Shown piece after piece: positions 34,491 through 45,597 of a stretch of 64,000 nucleotides of DNA. The DNA comes from Phlegmacium glaucopus (lineage: Eukaryota; Basidiomycota; Agaricomycetes; Agaricales; Cortinariaceae). The notes beneath the pieces are model-generated. The model was not told the DNA's origin and searched no databases. It was given only the letters and a program-made list of their open reading frames with translations. The position numbers and the translations under genes are program-made. The stretch spans positions 484,095 to 548,094 of the forward strand of contig MU130360.1 in assembly GCA_015039465.1 (NCBI GenBank). Direction: 5' to 3'. Each line of letters opens with the position of its first letter. Positions within the stretch are counted from its first letter, which is position 1.

Positions 34491-37110
34491 ATGTTAAAGC
34501 GTACAAAGTCTCCTTCGCCGTTCTCAACTCCCTCTCCTACTCTAGACTCACATCCTCGTAACCCCCGCGTTCATCGACAATCGGGTATTCCATCGATAAA
34601 TCGCCCTAGAGGTCTCAGCGGTGCTGGTGTTTCTAATGAAACGAACACTCCGCGTATTGGCAGGCCATTAGCCACAAAGATCGGATACCAGCATCCTTCT
34701 CGAGACCAAAACGCTCAAGTATCCACACCCACTTCTCATCATCGTCGACTCGTCTCAATGCCTCAACCCCTACCTTCTGTAATTCAAGCTCAGATAGACA
34801 TCGACGGTGACAGAATCGCAAGGGGTCTCATCAGCCCTCCTATTGTCGACTTCACCCATTTCGATGATAGGTATCGCGGTCCACGTAGCGGGCACTTTGA
34901 GGGACTTGTTACGAAAACGAAACAGACAAACGGCAGCAACGTTAGCATCAAACCGATTTTGAAACGAAATCCTCAATCTTTTGGGGTGATGAAGAATAAT
35001 ACGAGTGATATGATCTTGGATCCACACCCTGCTTCTCTGAGGAAACCCGATCCAAGACTAATCGTTTCAGCGCTGGAAGCGGTTGTTCTCGATCCTCTGA
35101 AAAAACCGGCAGATCTTCTTGACGTTTTCGACCTCCTCGGGATGCATCAGCTGGACCAGTTGGACTTTGAAGAACGCGATATAGCGAGAGGGAATAGTAG
35201 CCAATCGTATCCCAGAGGAGAGAGGGGTAAGAATTTTGAATCCGCTACGTGGCCGTGTTACTGATCCCTGTTAAATTTCTTGCAGTGGTTCTCGGAGAAC
35301 CTGTACGAAAAGCGTCGATCTACGCGTCGACGGCGATGGTTTTGGGTGGGCGTGAACATGAATTACCGATCCTTGTCGTCAGCTGTATCGAGGAATTGTA
35401 TCGTACGGGTAAACAACAAGACCTTCCCTCTCGTAGCGCTAGAGATTCACTAACGCTTTCTTTCTGCAGGCATGTACCAATCCAATCTATTTCGGACACT
35501 GCCCAATCGTTCCCGTCTCTTGGAGCTCATCAACATTTTTGATTCAGAGCAACAACCTCCGGGCAGCTTTATTCGATCTAGACATTCATTACCTCCAAGA
35601 AACCCCGTCAAACCAGGATTTGGCGCCAATACGTCACTTCATCTAGAATCGACGCCAGATATATGCGCTCTCTTATCAACTTATCTCTCGGCTCTACCAG
35701 AACCCATTCTCCTTCCAGCACTTTTCCGTCCGATATGGGATTGGTGCGCAGTGGAGGAAGACGAAGTGGATACATCGCAACTCAAGCCTTTCGGACGGCA
35801 TCTATCTTCGGTTCCCCTTTCTAGAACATACACAAACCCAACGGAATCGACGCATATCTTAATTGCTCAACTCGTTCTTCACCTACTACCATCACCACAC
35901 TTCTCCTTACTCGTTTACATCCTCGCATTTTTCAGCCAAGTCGCTATGGTCCATGAAGAAAACGGTGTAGGAATGGAAGATCTGGCTCGTATGTTCGGAG
36001 AGCGGATATTTGGAGGTGGACAATCTAGACGACGAAAACTTTCTGCTGAAATAGCTATGATAGATGCTCATGAGCCGAGAATGGAAGGAGAGGTTATGAT
36101 GTGCTGGTTTTTGAGACGATGGGGACCTATTTCGGAAAGCCTGTTTGACGTGATTGAGGATGCGAAAATGGGAGCTTTGCAGGATCAACAAGATATGCGT
36201 CGAAGTGTTGAGAAACCTTCTAAACGGTACTCTATATCGATCCCATTGGGACATTCTCTTAGCAATGCCGAAACCCCAAGGGATTCGTCTGGTTGTGATA
36301 CTCCATCTAGACCAACCTCGCAAGATGACGTGTCTCGTTCTGGTGGCGATTCTCTCAAAATCCGATCTCCTAGCTTTCATCCCCCTCCCCACGACGAAAG
36401 TCCTTTCAAAATTAGACCGAATCCGAAAACATCTAACGGCGGTGAAGACCTTGAAAACGATTCAGATAAAATTTCAAATCATGGTATGTATTCGAATTTA
36501 ACCATTTCCGCCTTTTTGACAAAAGAAAAGCTATCCTAGCACCTCCAGCTGGCAGGTCTTTGGACAACGAGACTTTCGACATACCGATCGACACTATGAT
36601 AGATGGAGAAAGTGTTTGTTCTGCTACTGCGCGTAAGGTTCTAACCCCGTTTTCTTCCTACCTTATGTTAATCATCGTCTTCTTTAAGTCGATGAGCGTC
36701 TGTTGGATGTATCAATGCCAACTCTACTCCATCAAACTTTTCCCATTGGGCCATTCAACGATGAAGACGACGATTCTCGATCTGTCCTTCCAACAAGCAT
36801 CGCTAGTACGGCAGACGAAATTGACAAAGCCCGTCAACGTATCTTATCATTGGAAGCTGAACTGGAAGAATCGAATAAAGCCGCTGCGGAGTCGCTCCAG
36901 GAATTATCAAAAGAAAAGCTGAGAAATTCGGATTTGGAAAGCCGTATTGAGGGGTTGGAGTTGACATTGGAGTTGGAGAGGAAGAAGGTTCATGACCAGT
37001 CGGTTTTGGATCCAGACGGATATGGAGGGATGTTGGAGGTTGTGAGGAAAGAAAGAGATGATGCTTTGGACCTTGTTCACGAAATTCGCAAGTTGATGAT
37101 CAAAAACTAG
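34491..37110 (+). CDS. RhoGAP-domain protein with C-terminal coiled coil
   Basis: Exons: 34491-35226, 35286-35408, 35470-36483, 36540-36632, 36689-37110; all joins keep frame. The first 200 residues are basic and Ser/Pro-rich. The RhoGAP domain starts about residue 245 (VVLGEPVRKASIYAS, ELPILVVSCIEELYRTGMY) and includes SNLFRTLPNRSRLLELINIFD, whose Arg in LFR is the likely arginine finger, then DICALLSTYLSALPEPIL, the LL.LP.PH..LL..IL helix pair, and a MEDLARMFGERIFG segment. The C-terminal 100 residues are a heptad-type coiled coil (ARQRILSLEAELEES ... ERKKVHD). RhoGAPs stimulate GTP hydrolysis by Rho/Rac/Cdc42 and so act in polarity and the actin cytoskeleton. A long acidic insert near residues 315-330 distinguishes this domain. 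Confidence 0.86.
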
Positions 37111-37726
37111 GATCATCGTATAATTAAACTTGCTGGGCTATGGTTTCTGCCTCACTGTGCAACCGGGATTTGTTCTACTTAGTAAATCTTCCAGTGTTCG
37201 TCGATAAATAATAGGCTGTCACCAGGCCTTGATACTCTTGCAGCTCATGCGATGCACGTCACTTATGATTTTGATTAGCAGACACAGGATTCAAACGTTT
37301 AAACTCAATACACTCCTCTGGCACGCCTTTTCCCACTCTGTTGTGGTCTCTGTCGCTCTGAAGTAGATGCTTGAGCAGGTCATTGCATTTGTGCCTAGAG
37401 CATTCAATTTCACAAAAACAAATGATGAGTTCAGGAATAAGATTGAGATTGTCCGAATGCTTATACGAGCCTTGCTATTTTGACGTACACCCAAGATCCT
37501 GGTTCGCGAAAGGTGGTAGAAGGAACCGCAATAAAAAATTTACATAGTCGATGCCCGCTTTTCCAATCTGCCGCTGTGTGCCAGCAGCCCTTGGCCCTAC
37601 GAAGTATTGTAGGTATATTCAATGCCGTGATTTTATCGAAGTGCCCGGATAGTCTAGTCTCTCCTAGCCAGACTTCGATATATGTGATGTGCCCTACGGA
37701 TCACGATATATGAAGTCTGTTGTTTA
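37111..37726. other. RhoGAP 3' flank, non-coding
   Basis: It should hold the 3' UTR of the RhoGAP gene. Short open frames on both strands show no recognisable protein. Confidence 0.5.
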
Positions 37727-38170
37727 CCGCGCCCTCCGAACCGTGTCAGAAAGTTGTTATGTAATCTTCGGACTTTGAAAATATGGTCGCAGGCGTTTTT
37801 CTCAACGAGGAAGAAGTTGTTGGATAAAATTTAGAGAACAAGACTTTTAAGATATCACAATAATCATTGTTGTAAAAATTTAGGGGCTTATGAGCTGATG
37901 TGGAAGAGTTAGGCAAATGGGTGAGCAGTTCGAGGCAATCTCAATGATTATGTAAGGTACTTTCTCTCGTCTGACCCACAGGAACGAAATCGACAACGAG
38001 AACTCAGCCACTCAGGACGAAATTTTCACCCGATATTCTTTAAACTAATTCCATATCCCTTGCATATAAAACGTCGCAAAATATCCACCCCGTCGCGTCC
38101 ACTCGACGCAACGATAATTGAAGCTCCGAAGATTACATAAGAAGTTTCTGACACGGTTTTAGGGGCGCGG
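37727..38170. mobile_element. TA-flanked MITE, 444 bp (Tc1/mariner-like)
   Basis: Inverted ends of about 48 bp run CCGCGCCCTCCGAACCGTGTCAG... TATGTAATCTTCGG and are mirrored at 38125-38170. The dinucleotide TA flanks both ends (37725-37726 and 38171-38172). No coding sequence is inside. TA duplication and short length suggest a mariner-type MITE. Confidence 0.78.
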
Positions 38171-38828
38171 TAAAAACAGGACTACGGATAGTCGCAGTTG
38201 CCAGATTTGGCTCTTATTTTCATAGAATTGAAGCCGTGCTACGTGCTCAGTTGAAGACATAAACAACTTGGTGTCAGGTCCTTCAATCCCCGTTATGAAC
38301 GGATAGGGATTAAATACTTCACTTGATACATTTATCAGTGAGAAACGCCAAAAAAAGACTAAACAGCTAAGGCTTACTCGTCGTTTGGATTGACCATCCG
38401 TACAGCCAGTCAAATAAAGTCGGAAGGCAAAGATAAAAGAAGAACTGCCCAATTTCACACCATGGCCGAAGTCAGGGGCTTGCATTCCGAGTTCTATTAT
38501 TAGAACTGGGGATGACCACCTCCTGTTATGGTTGCGGGAGCGTCACGTCACGTCACACAGCCAAAAGCGTGACAAACTGTGAAACACATGAATCTTTTGT
38601 TGCTCACTCAGTTTTGCATGCTTTACCTTGATTCTTTTTAGTGTAAAAAAGTGTTAAAATATATTAGAAGCTTTAAAATCATAATTTATTGTCCAAATAA
38701 CTAAGTTAAAGTGACATAAACTACCTAATCATCATCCCGATTCCCATGACTCCCATATCCTCATTTCCTTCTTCTGAGAAGTCAAATTCCTCCCCAGACT
38801 CTGAAATATCTTCTGTCCCTTTAAGTTG
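38171..38828. other. Intergenic DNA between two inverted-repeat elements
   Basis: An open frame of 108 codons on the minus strand (38485-38159) runs into the MITE end and has no recognised domain. CACGTCACGTCAC is repeated near 38545. Nothing further is supported. Confidence 0.4.
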
Positions 38829-40043
38829 GGGGGTGACCAATACTTGAGTTATGTGGCACCATGTCATACTGGCATCACATAGGTGTCACATATGAAATGT
38901 TGAGACATGGCCTTTCATTCCTCACACAACATTTAATAGGATGTTTTTAAGTTGAAAATGGTACATAAAGAGTAGTTTGAATCAGAAACTGCAAGTTGAA
39001 TACAACTAATATATTTCTTTGTGGCCATAATGATGATTCCCCTGCTAAATCTGAGTGCTGAGATGTCTACCCTTTATAACTCTCCAGCACCTCAAATCTG
39101 AGACTTGTTTTGCTGGAATAAATTATTCTAAATGTTATTATAAACATTTCTATCAGGTTAGAAAATTTATATTTGTCCATTGAGGTCATTATTTCAAGGT
39201 ATATGCATCATTATCTTATGCTTACAGTGTGAAATTAAAAAATCTGAGCTGATAGGCATGTTAAGAATCAAAAAATACATATATTATGTCACTAAAACTA
39301 GTTGCAAAAGTGCATTGGTGAAATGTTATAAGAGCCACTACTTTTTCTGGTGGGCACAGCCACCCCAAAAATGAACATGGCTGTATGCAACACATAGCAC
39401 CTTTGCTTCATGGCTTAATCTCCTTTCCTCTCAAACCACCATATATCTGAGCCAAAAATCCATCTCCACATCCATTATCCACTTCTTTATTGAATAAATA
39501 CTTCTGTGCCCACCTAAAATGGGCAGAAAAAGTAGTGGCTCTTATAACATTTCACCAATGCACTTTTGCAACTAGTTTTAGTGACATAATATATGTATTT
39601 TTTGATTCTTAACATGCCTATCAGCTCAGATTTTTTAATTTCACACTGTAAGCATAAGATAATGATGCATATACCTTGAAATAATGACCTCAATGGACAA
39701 ATATAAATTTTCTAACCTGATAGAAATGTTCATAATAACATTTAGAATAATTTATTCCAGCAAAACAAGTCTCAGATTTGAGGTGCTGGAGAGTTATAAA
39801 GGGTAGACATCTCAGCACTCAGATTTAGCAGGGGAATCATCATTATGGCCACAAAGAAATATATTGGTTGTATTCAACTTGCAGTTTCTGATTCAAACTA
39901 CTCTTTATGTACCATTTTCAACTTAAAAACATCCTATTAAATGTTGTGTGAGGAATGAGAGCCATGTCTCAATATTTCATGTGTGACACCTACGTGACGC
40001 CGGTGTGACATGATGTCACGTAACTCGGGCAGTGGTCACCCCC
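38829..40043. mobile_element. 1.2-kb foldback element
   Basis: It begins GGGGGTGACCA and ends TGGTCACCCCC. Arms of about 525 bp (38829-39357 and about 39510-40043) are near-identical inverted copies around a 150-bp spacer. No open frame of note. At the outer ends the right arm keeps CpGs (CGTGACGCCGG) where the left arm has TpG or CpA (TATGTGGCAC...GGCATCACATAGG). No clear target-site duplication was found. Confidence 0.85.
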
Positions 40044-40695
40044 ATTAGAACGAGGTTATTCCTCCGACTTGAGGTATCGTGGGAATGTCTGATCTATCGT
40101 TGCGGTGTTTGCCGAGGAAATGATGGTTGATAACACATGACTCGATTGTTTGCAACAAATATGATACCTGTCTGACGCTGCTTTCTGAACTTCCCGTAAA
40201 CGGATTGTAACAATGTCAGTGCTGTGATTGTGAGTGTTTCGCGTGGTTCATTCCAACAGGCACTTTTAACCGGGTTGATATGGACATAGTCGTTCCGACT
40301 CGGAACTACTTATAGCCTGAATATGCAGGCATGAGGCTAAGGTAGAAAAAAGGTGCATACGTAGAATGAACCTACTGGAGTTCTCATCTATCCTTTTTCT
40401 CCCAGTACTCTTAGACGTTCCAGCAAGAATCGACTCAAAATCGACTACTCCTTCAATTTCGCTACTTATACACGTTTATCACTGCTCGCTCTTTGGCGCT
40501 TCGATGCTCTGAGTCAGTACTCAGGCTTTATCAATTTCCATAGCTTGACTGCTATGCTTCCCTGCCAGCTTCCTTTCAACCTCATCATTTACCTCGTCAT
40601 ATCCAATCCTGCGCTTCAGAGTCTGGGGTTTCGACGGTCCTTCGACAGTTATGGGAGTCCCCTTCGTTGTCTATTGCCCATACATCAGAATAGGG
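40044..40695. other. 3' flank of minus-strand hypothetical gene
   Basis: No gene seen. CpG content is normal. Pyrimidine-rich runs near 40380-40500 may be part of an untranslated region. Confidence 0.45.
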
Positions 40696-41953
40696 TTACT
40701 TCGTGATCAAACAGTTACAGACCATGCTGAAGCTTCCGTCCAACAACGCTAGTGACCGTAAGACGCTTAACATCTTTCGACGGTTGCCTTTTATAGGGAT
40801 TACGACGAAGGAGAATTGAGCTTGCACAATGTCGCCAACGCGGTACATCTGCGGCTCGCAAGCAGTAAATCTATGAGCGCAATACAATGTCAGTATCTAT
40901 TTCAACCAAAAGGTGCAATATGTATCTGACTTGATATTCCCTTCCGTATCTTTTCTTGTGTTGAAATATCGCACCTGGTTATCTTCTGTGTGGATATGCG
41001 TCGTTGTCCCATCACCCTTGGCCATGCTTCGCAAAATTCCTTGGGGGTCTACTCCCTTGTCGAAGGGTATATCCTCCAAGCCGTGGGCCTCATTCGCCGG
41101 TGTCAAATAACGGTTTGATATGTCAATACAAGGAAATTTGTCATCGTCTGAGCAGCCCCACAACTCCAAAATCCCCTCGGAAAACTGACGTTCAAAATAA
41201 CCATAGATCTCGTTGGCTGCCATTAACGCATTGTGGAACGTCGGTGATCCAAGGCCCGATAGTTTAACGCCTTGCCTGAGAAATCTGTATCGGTTTGCTG
41301 TTATCCTTCATTTTCCGATATGCCTTGTGTAAGTGATGATTTTGCCATCCACAGAAGTCTAACTTACTTGGGTTTTTCTCGCAGCGGTGGTAGATCCTTC
41401 GATATGATGACCCCCTGCACTGTAAAAACTGCCTCCTCTACGTCCTTTTCAATTGTCGAGAGAGTCAACAAATGCCAAGTCTTGGGCTTTTCAATCTCCT
41501 TAACTTCGAAACTGCTATTGAACGAATTTATTTCCTGTTTATGGTATGTTGTGTGGTTATACTCCTTTGGCACTAGCTGATGTCTCACCTTGTACACTGT
41601 CGCTAGCCGATCGTCTCTCATCAGACTTGTATTCTCAGATGCGCTTTGCTCCAGCGTACTCCCTTCACCCGATCATCAATTCACTCAAATATTGAAGAGC
41701 TTGTAGACTTACGTGCGCGCTCTATGTCGTATCCTTTAGGCAGCATCTCAATACCGTTGAAGCCTTTGAAAGAGTATAGATGGCAATGGAAAAAGGTTTT
41801 GTGTTTGTATAATCGCTCAAGGTTCCTAAATTTATTTAGGGTAAAAAATGTCCCTTCTACTTTCCAGTATGTGGTCCTAGCTTCTATCTGTTGGTATTGA
41901 TTCATGTTGTAGCTCACAGACACGCCTTCAATTCCCACATATATACATTCCAT
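40696..41953 (-). CDS. Hypothetical protein, lineage-type, YRVGDIV...LRSLALLDG motif
   Basis: Exons joined by frame start at 41953 (MECIYVGIEGVSVSYN) and end at 40696. Main pieces are NQYQQIEARTTYWKVEGTFF, KTWHLLTLSTIEKDVEEAV, VKLSGLGSPTFHNALMAANEIYG, DDKFPCIDISNRYL, EDNQVRYFN and the final exon MYRVGDIVQAQFSFVVIPIK with KMLSVLRSLALLDGSF. The last motif resembles a widespread family of Agaricomycete proteins of unknown function; I recall the motif but cannot assign a domain. No signal peptide or membrane segment is evident. It is divergently placed to the gene at 42455, sharing a 500-bp upstream region. Splice joins at 40913, 41230-41360 and 41565 keep frame. Confidence 0.68.
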
Positions 41954-42454
41954 TGCACAAATGTAGCCTCCTTTACTAGTTTCGTCCTTACAGAAGGCAT
42001 CTAAGAACGTGGACCAGTTCGATGCAAGTCTGCTGTTCTGCTGTTTGACTCTGCATTTTTGGGTGTTGGTTCCCTTTGAATCTAAGCCCCGTTATAACCC
42101 TGAGAGTAGCTTCCTCGCATCACAATAATTGCTATTCGGGCTTAATTATCAGTCCCGTACAGCACTTTGTTTCTGGTTTATCTACCGTCTGCTTTGAATT
42201 CAAGATTATAAACTTCCTAATTCAGGGTTTGTGTCGTTCCCAATTTATTCATGTTTGGCTTGGCATTCACTACGCTTCTTGTGGAGTTCACAGTCAGAGG
42301 TTTCCGAGTTCTATCAATGTCCTTCTACCTTGTCGTTCGTGAATCCTGATTTATTAGGCCTGAAGCGTGGTTTTCTCTCTGTTAACAACTTTCTGCGATT
42401 ATAAAGTGCGAGATGTTGGGTTTTCTCCCTAGAATCACTCTTCCTCCACTCACC
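41954..42454. promoter_or_regulatory. Shared upstream region of a divergent gene pair
   Basis: This 500-bp stretch separates starts at 41953 (-) and 42455 (+). A CT-rich leader (TTTTCTCCCT...TTCCTCCACTCACC) directly precedes the plus-strand ATG, as is common at fungal starts. A TATAAAG lies near 42400. Confidence 0.4.
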
Positions 42455-45006
42455 ATGGCCCCGAAATCTGCATCCAAATTGTCCAAGTTGTCGAAAACGC
42501 CTACGTAAGTATTCCTGTATATTTTTTCAACTTTTCTGGCCGATATTTATATGTTGCAAAGTTCATCTCCAAAAAAACAACCCAAGTCCCCCTTCAAGTG
42601 AGTGTTCTTTGCCTGTCTACGTTAGCGTGGTACTCATGTTTCTCTTGATAGGGAGGAAATAGACCTTCAGGTGTTCGTTATTTCTATCGTCTCTTTGAAC
42701 TTCGCTCACTTGCTCTGCGTCTCTGAAGGCTTATCAACACTGAGATGACTGTAGCTACTGAAGTGTAGGTCGACATTGCTGCATAGACTGATATGATGCT
42801 GATATTCTGGCGTACCAGCAACTCGAAGAAGAGGAAAACCATAGTGCTTGGCGATTCATCTGATGTGTGCGTCTTTCAAGTCTGCGTTGTTGCCTACCGT
42901 TATCTATATATTATTCTAGTGAGATTATAGATGCGCCAGCCTCTCCTTTGAAAAAACGTTCCAAGAAGTCTCCTCCTCCCCCAGGAACGCCTGAGTTTGA
43001 CTTGTTGCCAGCCGTATCATTAACGTATGCTTTTATTATTATTTTCCCGCATTAAACTCAGCTTAATCTGTAAAAGGAGTCTTTTGGATGCAGCGATGTC
43101 TGGACCGTTTACTGGTGCTTCTTTTGGAACAACAAAGTGAGCTTGATCGTTGTTTTCATCTCCTTTGTGTTTCTTACGTTTCCATCTTGCTTAGGCCAGT
43201 ATTTGAAGGTTGTCCAAAGTATGTTATTATCTTTTTATTTATATTTTTTTTATTCATTCTTCTGCCTTTTAGAAGGGCTATCACGAAAACTGCCAAAGCG
43301 TTGGCAATTAGTGGTGCCAGTTCAGACAAAACGTGAGTACTATCTTAGTGCTTTTCGCATCACAAGATACATCACTGTGTATTGGATAGCCGCCATGCTG
43401 CAAAAATCAAGGTTGAACCTTCGACGTACACTTTTTTGTTTCTCCCTCTGTCGTTGACTTTCCTTATTTGGTGGTAGCCCCTCTCTGGCTTCCGACGATG
43501 ACCTCCCAGCAGCCATCTCTCAGCTCTCGTATTCAAAAGGTAAAGAGAAGGCAAGGGTGTTGAGTGCTAGCCCTGTTCCTGCTCTGTAAGTTGCTTTGAT
43601 CTCCTTTGGTGGCCCATCTTCATTCTTTTACCCTGTAGTCCATCCGTGTTGCCTGCAGGAATGGTCGATGTTGAAGCAGAGTGCGAAGAGCTCATTTCCT
43701 GGTCTGACACCGACGAGAAGCCTGGAGAAGCAACATGCTCCGATGGGGATTCGTATGTCATTCAATTGTACCTTTTCTTTTTTGGCTTATACATCTTACC
43801 AGTGTGGCTGCCCCTGCATCCGACGACATCGTGAATGCCGATGAAGTGGAAATACAGGGCCTAGACAGTGGAGAGGAAGATAACAACAGTACTGAAAATT
43901 GTGTTCATAGTTTATCGGTCATGTTCCCACCTTGTCAAGACCCTTTGCTCGTCAAAATCTATGAAGGTCTTCCTGCCCTTCCGTGCGTTTTTCCTTTTGT
44001 GATAGTTCTAATCATTAATTTTTGTGACTTTTTAAGTCGCCTTTGCGAGGTTAAATCCTTTGCAGGTTCCATAGACTCTCTCCGCACTCCATTCAAGGAT
44101 ACCTGTGGAAATATGAGCAAGTCAGAGGTCGGGTAAGTTCATATATTCTATTGGATATATCCCTTGTTGCCTGATGAACTACTCCTTCCAGATCCTTCCT
44201 CCGGGCACTCATGTTTTGCCGCAGTAATCAGTACATTAATACTGCTCGAATTGACCCGGCGTTGCTGTACGTTGAACATTCACGCCTTCGCATCAAGGAC
44301 AAGAAGACCCTCGCTATTTGTATCATGTCCGGAACTTTGACCGAAAGTTATCTGATTGCGCCTTCCGAGGCTGGACCTCGTCACTCCCCGTATTTTATTC
44401 ATAAAGTTACGGTTGCTCCGTTGGAACAAGAGATGCGCCGTGACGCGTCTGTGTGGGGCATGCTGTTCAATTTTCACGTTATCACTGGCATGATGACCCC
44501 AGCAGGGCTTGGGTTCGCAACACGGGGTGAAGGAAAAGGTGATGGGTGGGCTAGTGGTAAGCCCAGTGAACTTTTCTAGAGTCGTTCTAAAATTCTTTTA
44601 GTGTCTGCACCCTCGTCACCTGTCAAATCGAAGTCTTCTGTCTTGAAAACTGTGTCCTCGTCGCTACCATCGTTGACCCCTGATTTTTCCTATTCGGCTT
44701 CCTGTTCTTACAGTGACCCAGGTGAGCTAAACTAGTATACCTTGTTCATGTGCCATTCCTGACTGGCTGTATGTAGTCCCCGTGTACGATGGCAGAGCAC
44801 GTAACGGCAAGCCCGCTTTCATGTTTACGGATGCGGACTTCAACAAACTATCGTCGTGGCCATTGTACCGAAAAGGCACTAGCGAGATCCCTGTAGATTC
44901 CGTGGTTTCGGTTGGATACACTTTGGGAACATACAAAGGCACTACTGGACCTGTCTTGTCTTCGAACATCCAATTTGTTATTGTCATTGCTACTCCTGCA
45001 CTTTGA
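42455..45006 (+). CDS. Hypothetical protein with many small exons, Ser/Lys-rich N-terminus
   Basis: The ATG at 42455 (MAPKSASKLSKLSKTP) is followed by about a dozen short exons: SSPKKQPKSPFK, TEMTVATEV, NSKKRKTIVLGDSSDVE, IIDAPASPLKKRSKKSPPP, an acidic VEAECEELISWSDTD part, VMFPPCQDPLLVKIYEGLP, a larger exon with ALMFCRSNQYINTARIDP, LCIMSGTL-type ESYLIAPSE, VAPLEQEMRRDASVWGMLFN, and the last exon VPVYDGRAR, FMFTDADFNKLSSWPLYRKG, DSVVSVGYTLGTYKG, SSNIQFVIVIATPAL. The C-terminal block looks like a repeated Agaricomycete family of unknown function. The basic KKRSKK stretch could be a nuclear localisation signal. Junctions between 42600 and 43500 are uncertain. Confidence 0.62.
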
Positions 45007-45597
45007 TAGTGTACATCTTTGTTTTGTGAATGCTCAAACTGAATAGATCGCCTTCATTGTTGATTCTTTCATTCATTAATTATAAGGACTTCCCGTCATG
45101 GTAAGATTTCAAGATGATATTTAATCTGAGAAAGAATTATAAAGAAGGCACAGATCAGCGCCCATTTTTCTAAGCCGTTAATTCCAGGGACTTTGCTCCC
45201 CAGCCTTGGATCTTGACCAACGAAGCAAGTGTATTGTCCGATCTCTGCCCGTAATGACTACTTTACTGTTGGTCTTTGCCGTATCTCGCTATGAATTTTA
45301 TGCACTACGTAGATGGAAATTTTATAACAGCCTTGCAGATATTTTGTTAAAATAAATCTTTTCGTCATGTATATTCAAGAGGTGCAAGATAATTTTAAAA
45401 AAGAAGGTAACCACCCCGGCGACGATCGGGGATTCTTTGATGCATTCTTGTGTTTTGTGCATATTGGTCCTCGGCCTTGTGCTCTCCGGAAACGACTACT
45501 CCTGAACCGAAACCCCAGTACACATCTTAACTTCCTGAGTTACTTTCCTCTACAATTCAAACTCGCCTGTCCTGTTTGTCCTTACCACGACATCAAC
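45007..45597. other. Intergenic DNA before the cassette gene
   Basis: It contains the 3' flank of the preceding gene and the presumed promoter of the next. An open frame starting at 45367 runs toward the cassette array but is in a different frame from the exon repeats. No repeat was recognised. Confidence 0.4.
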
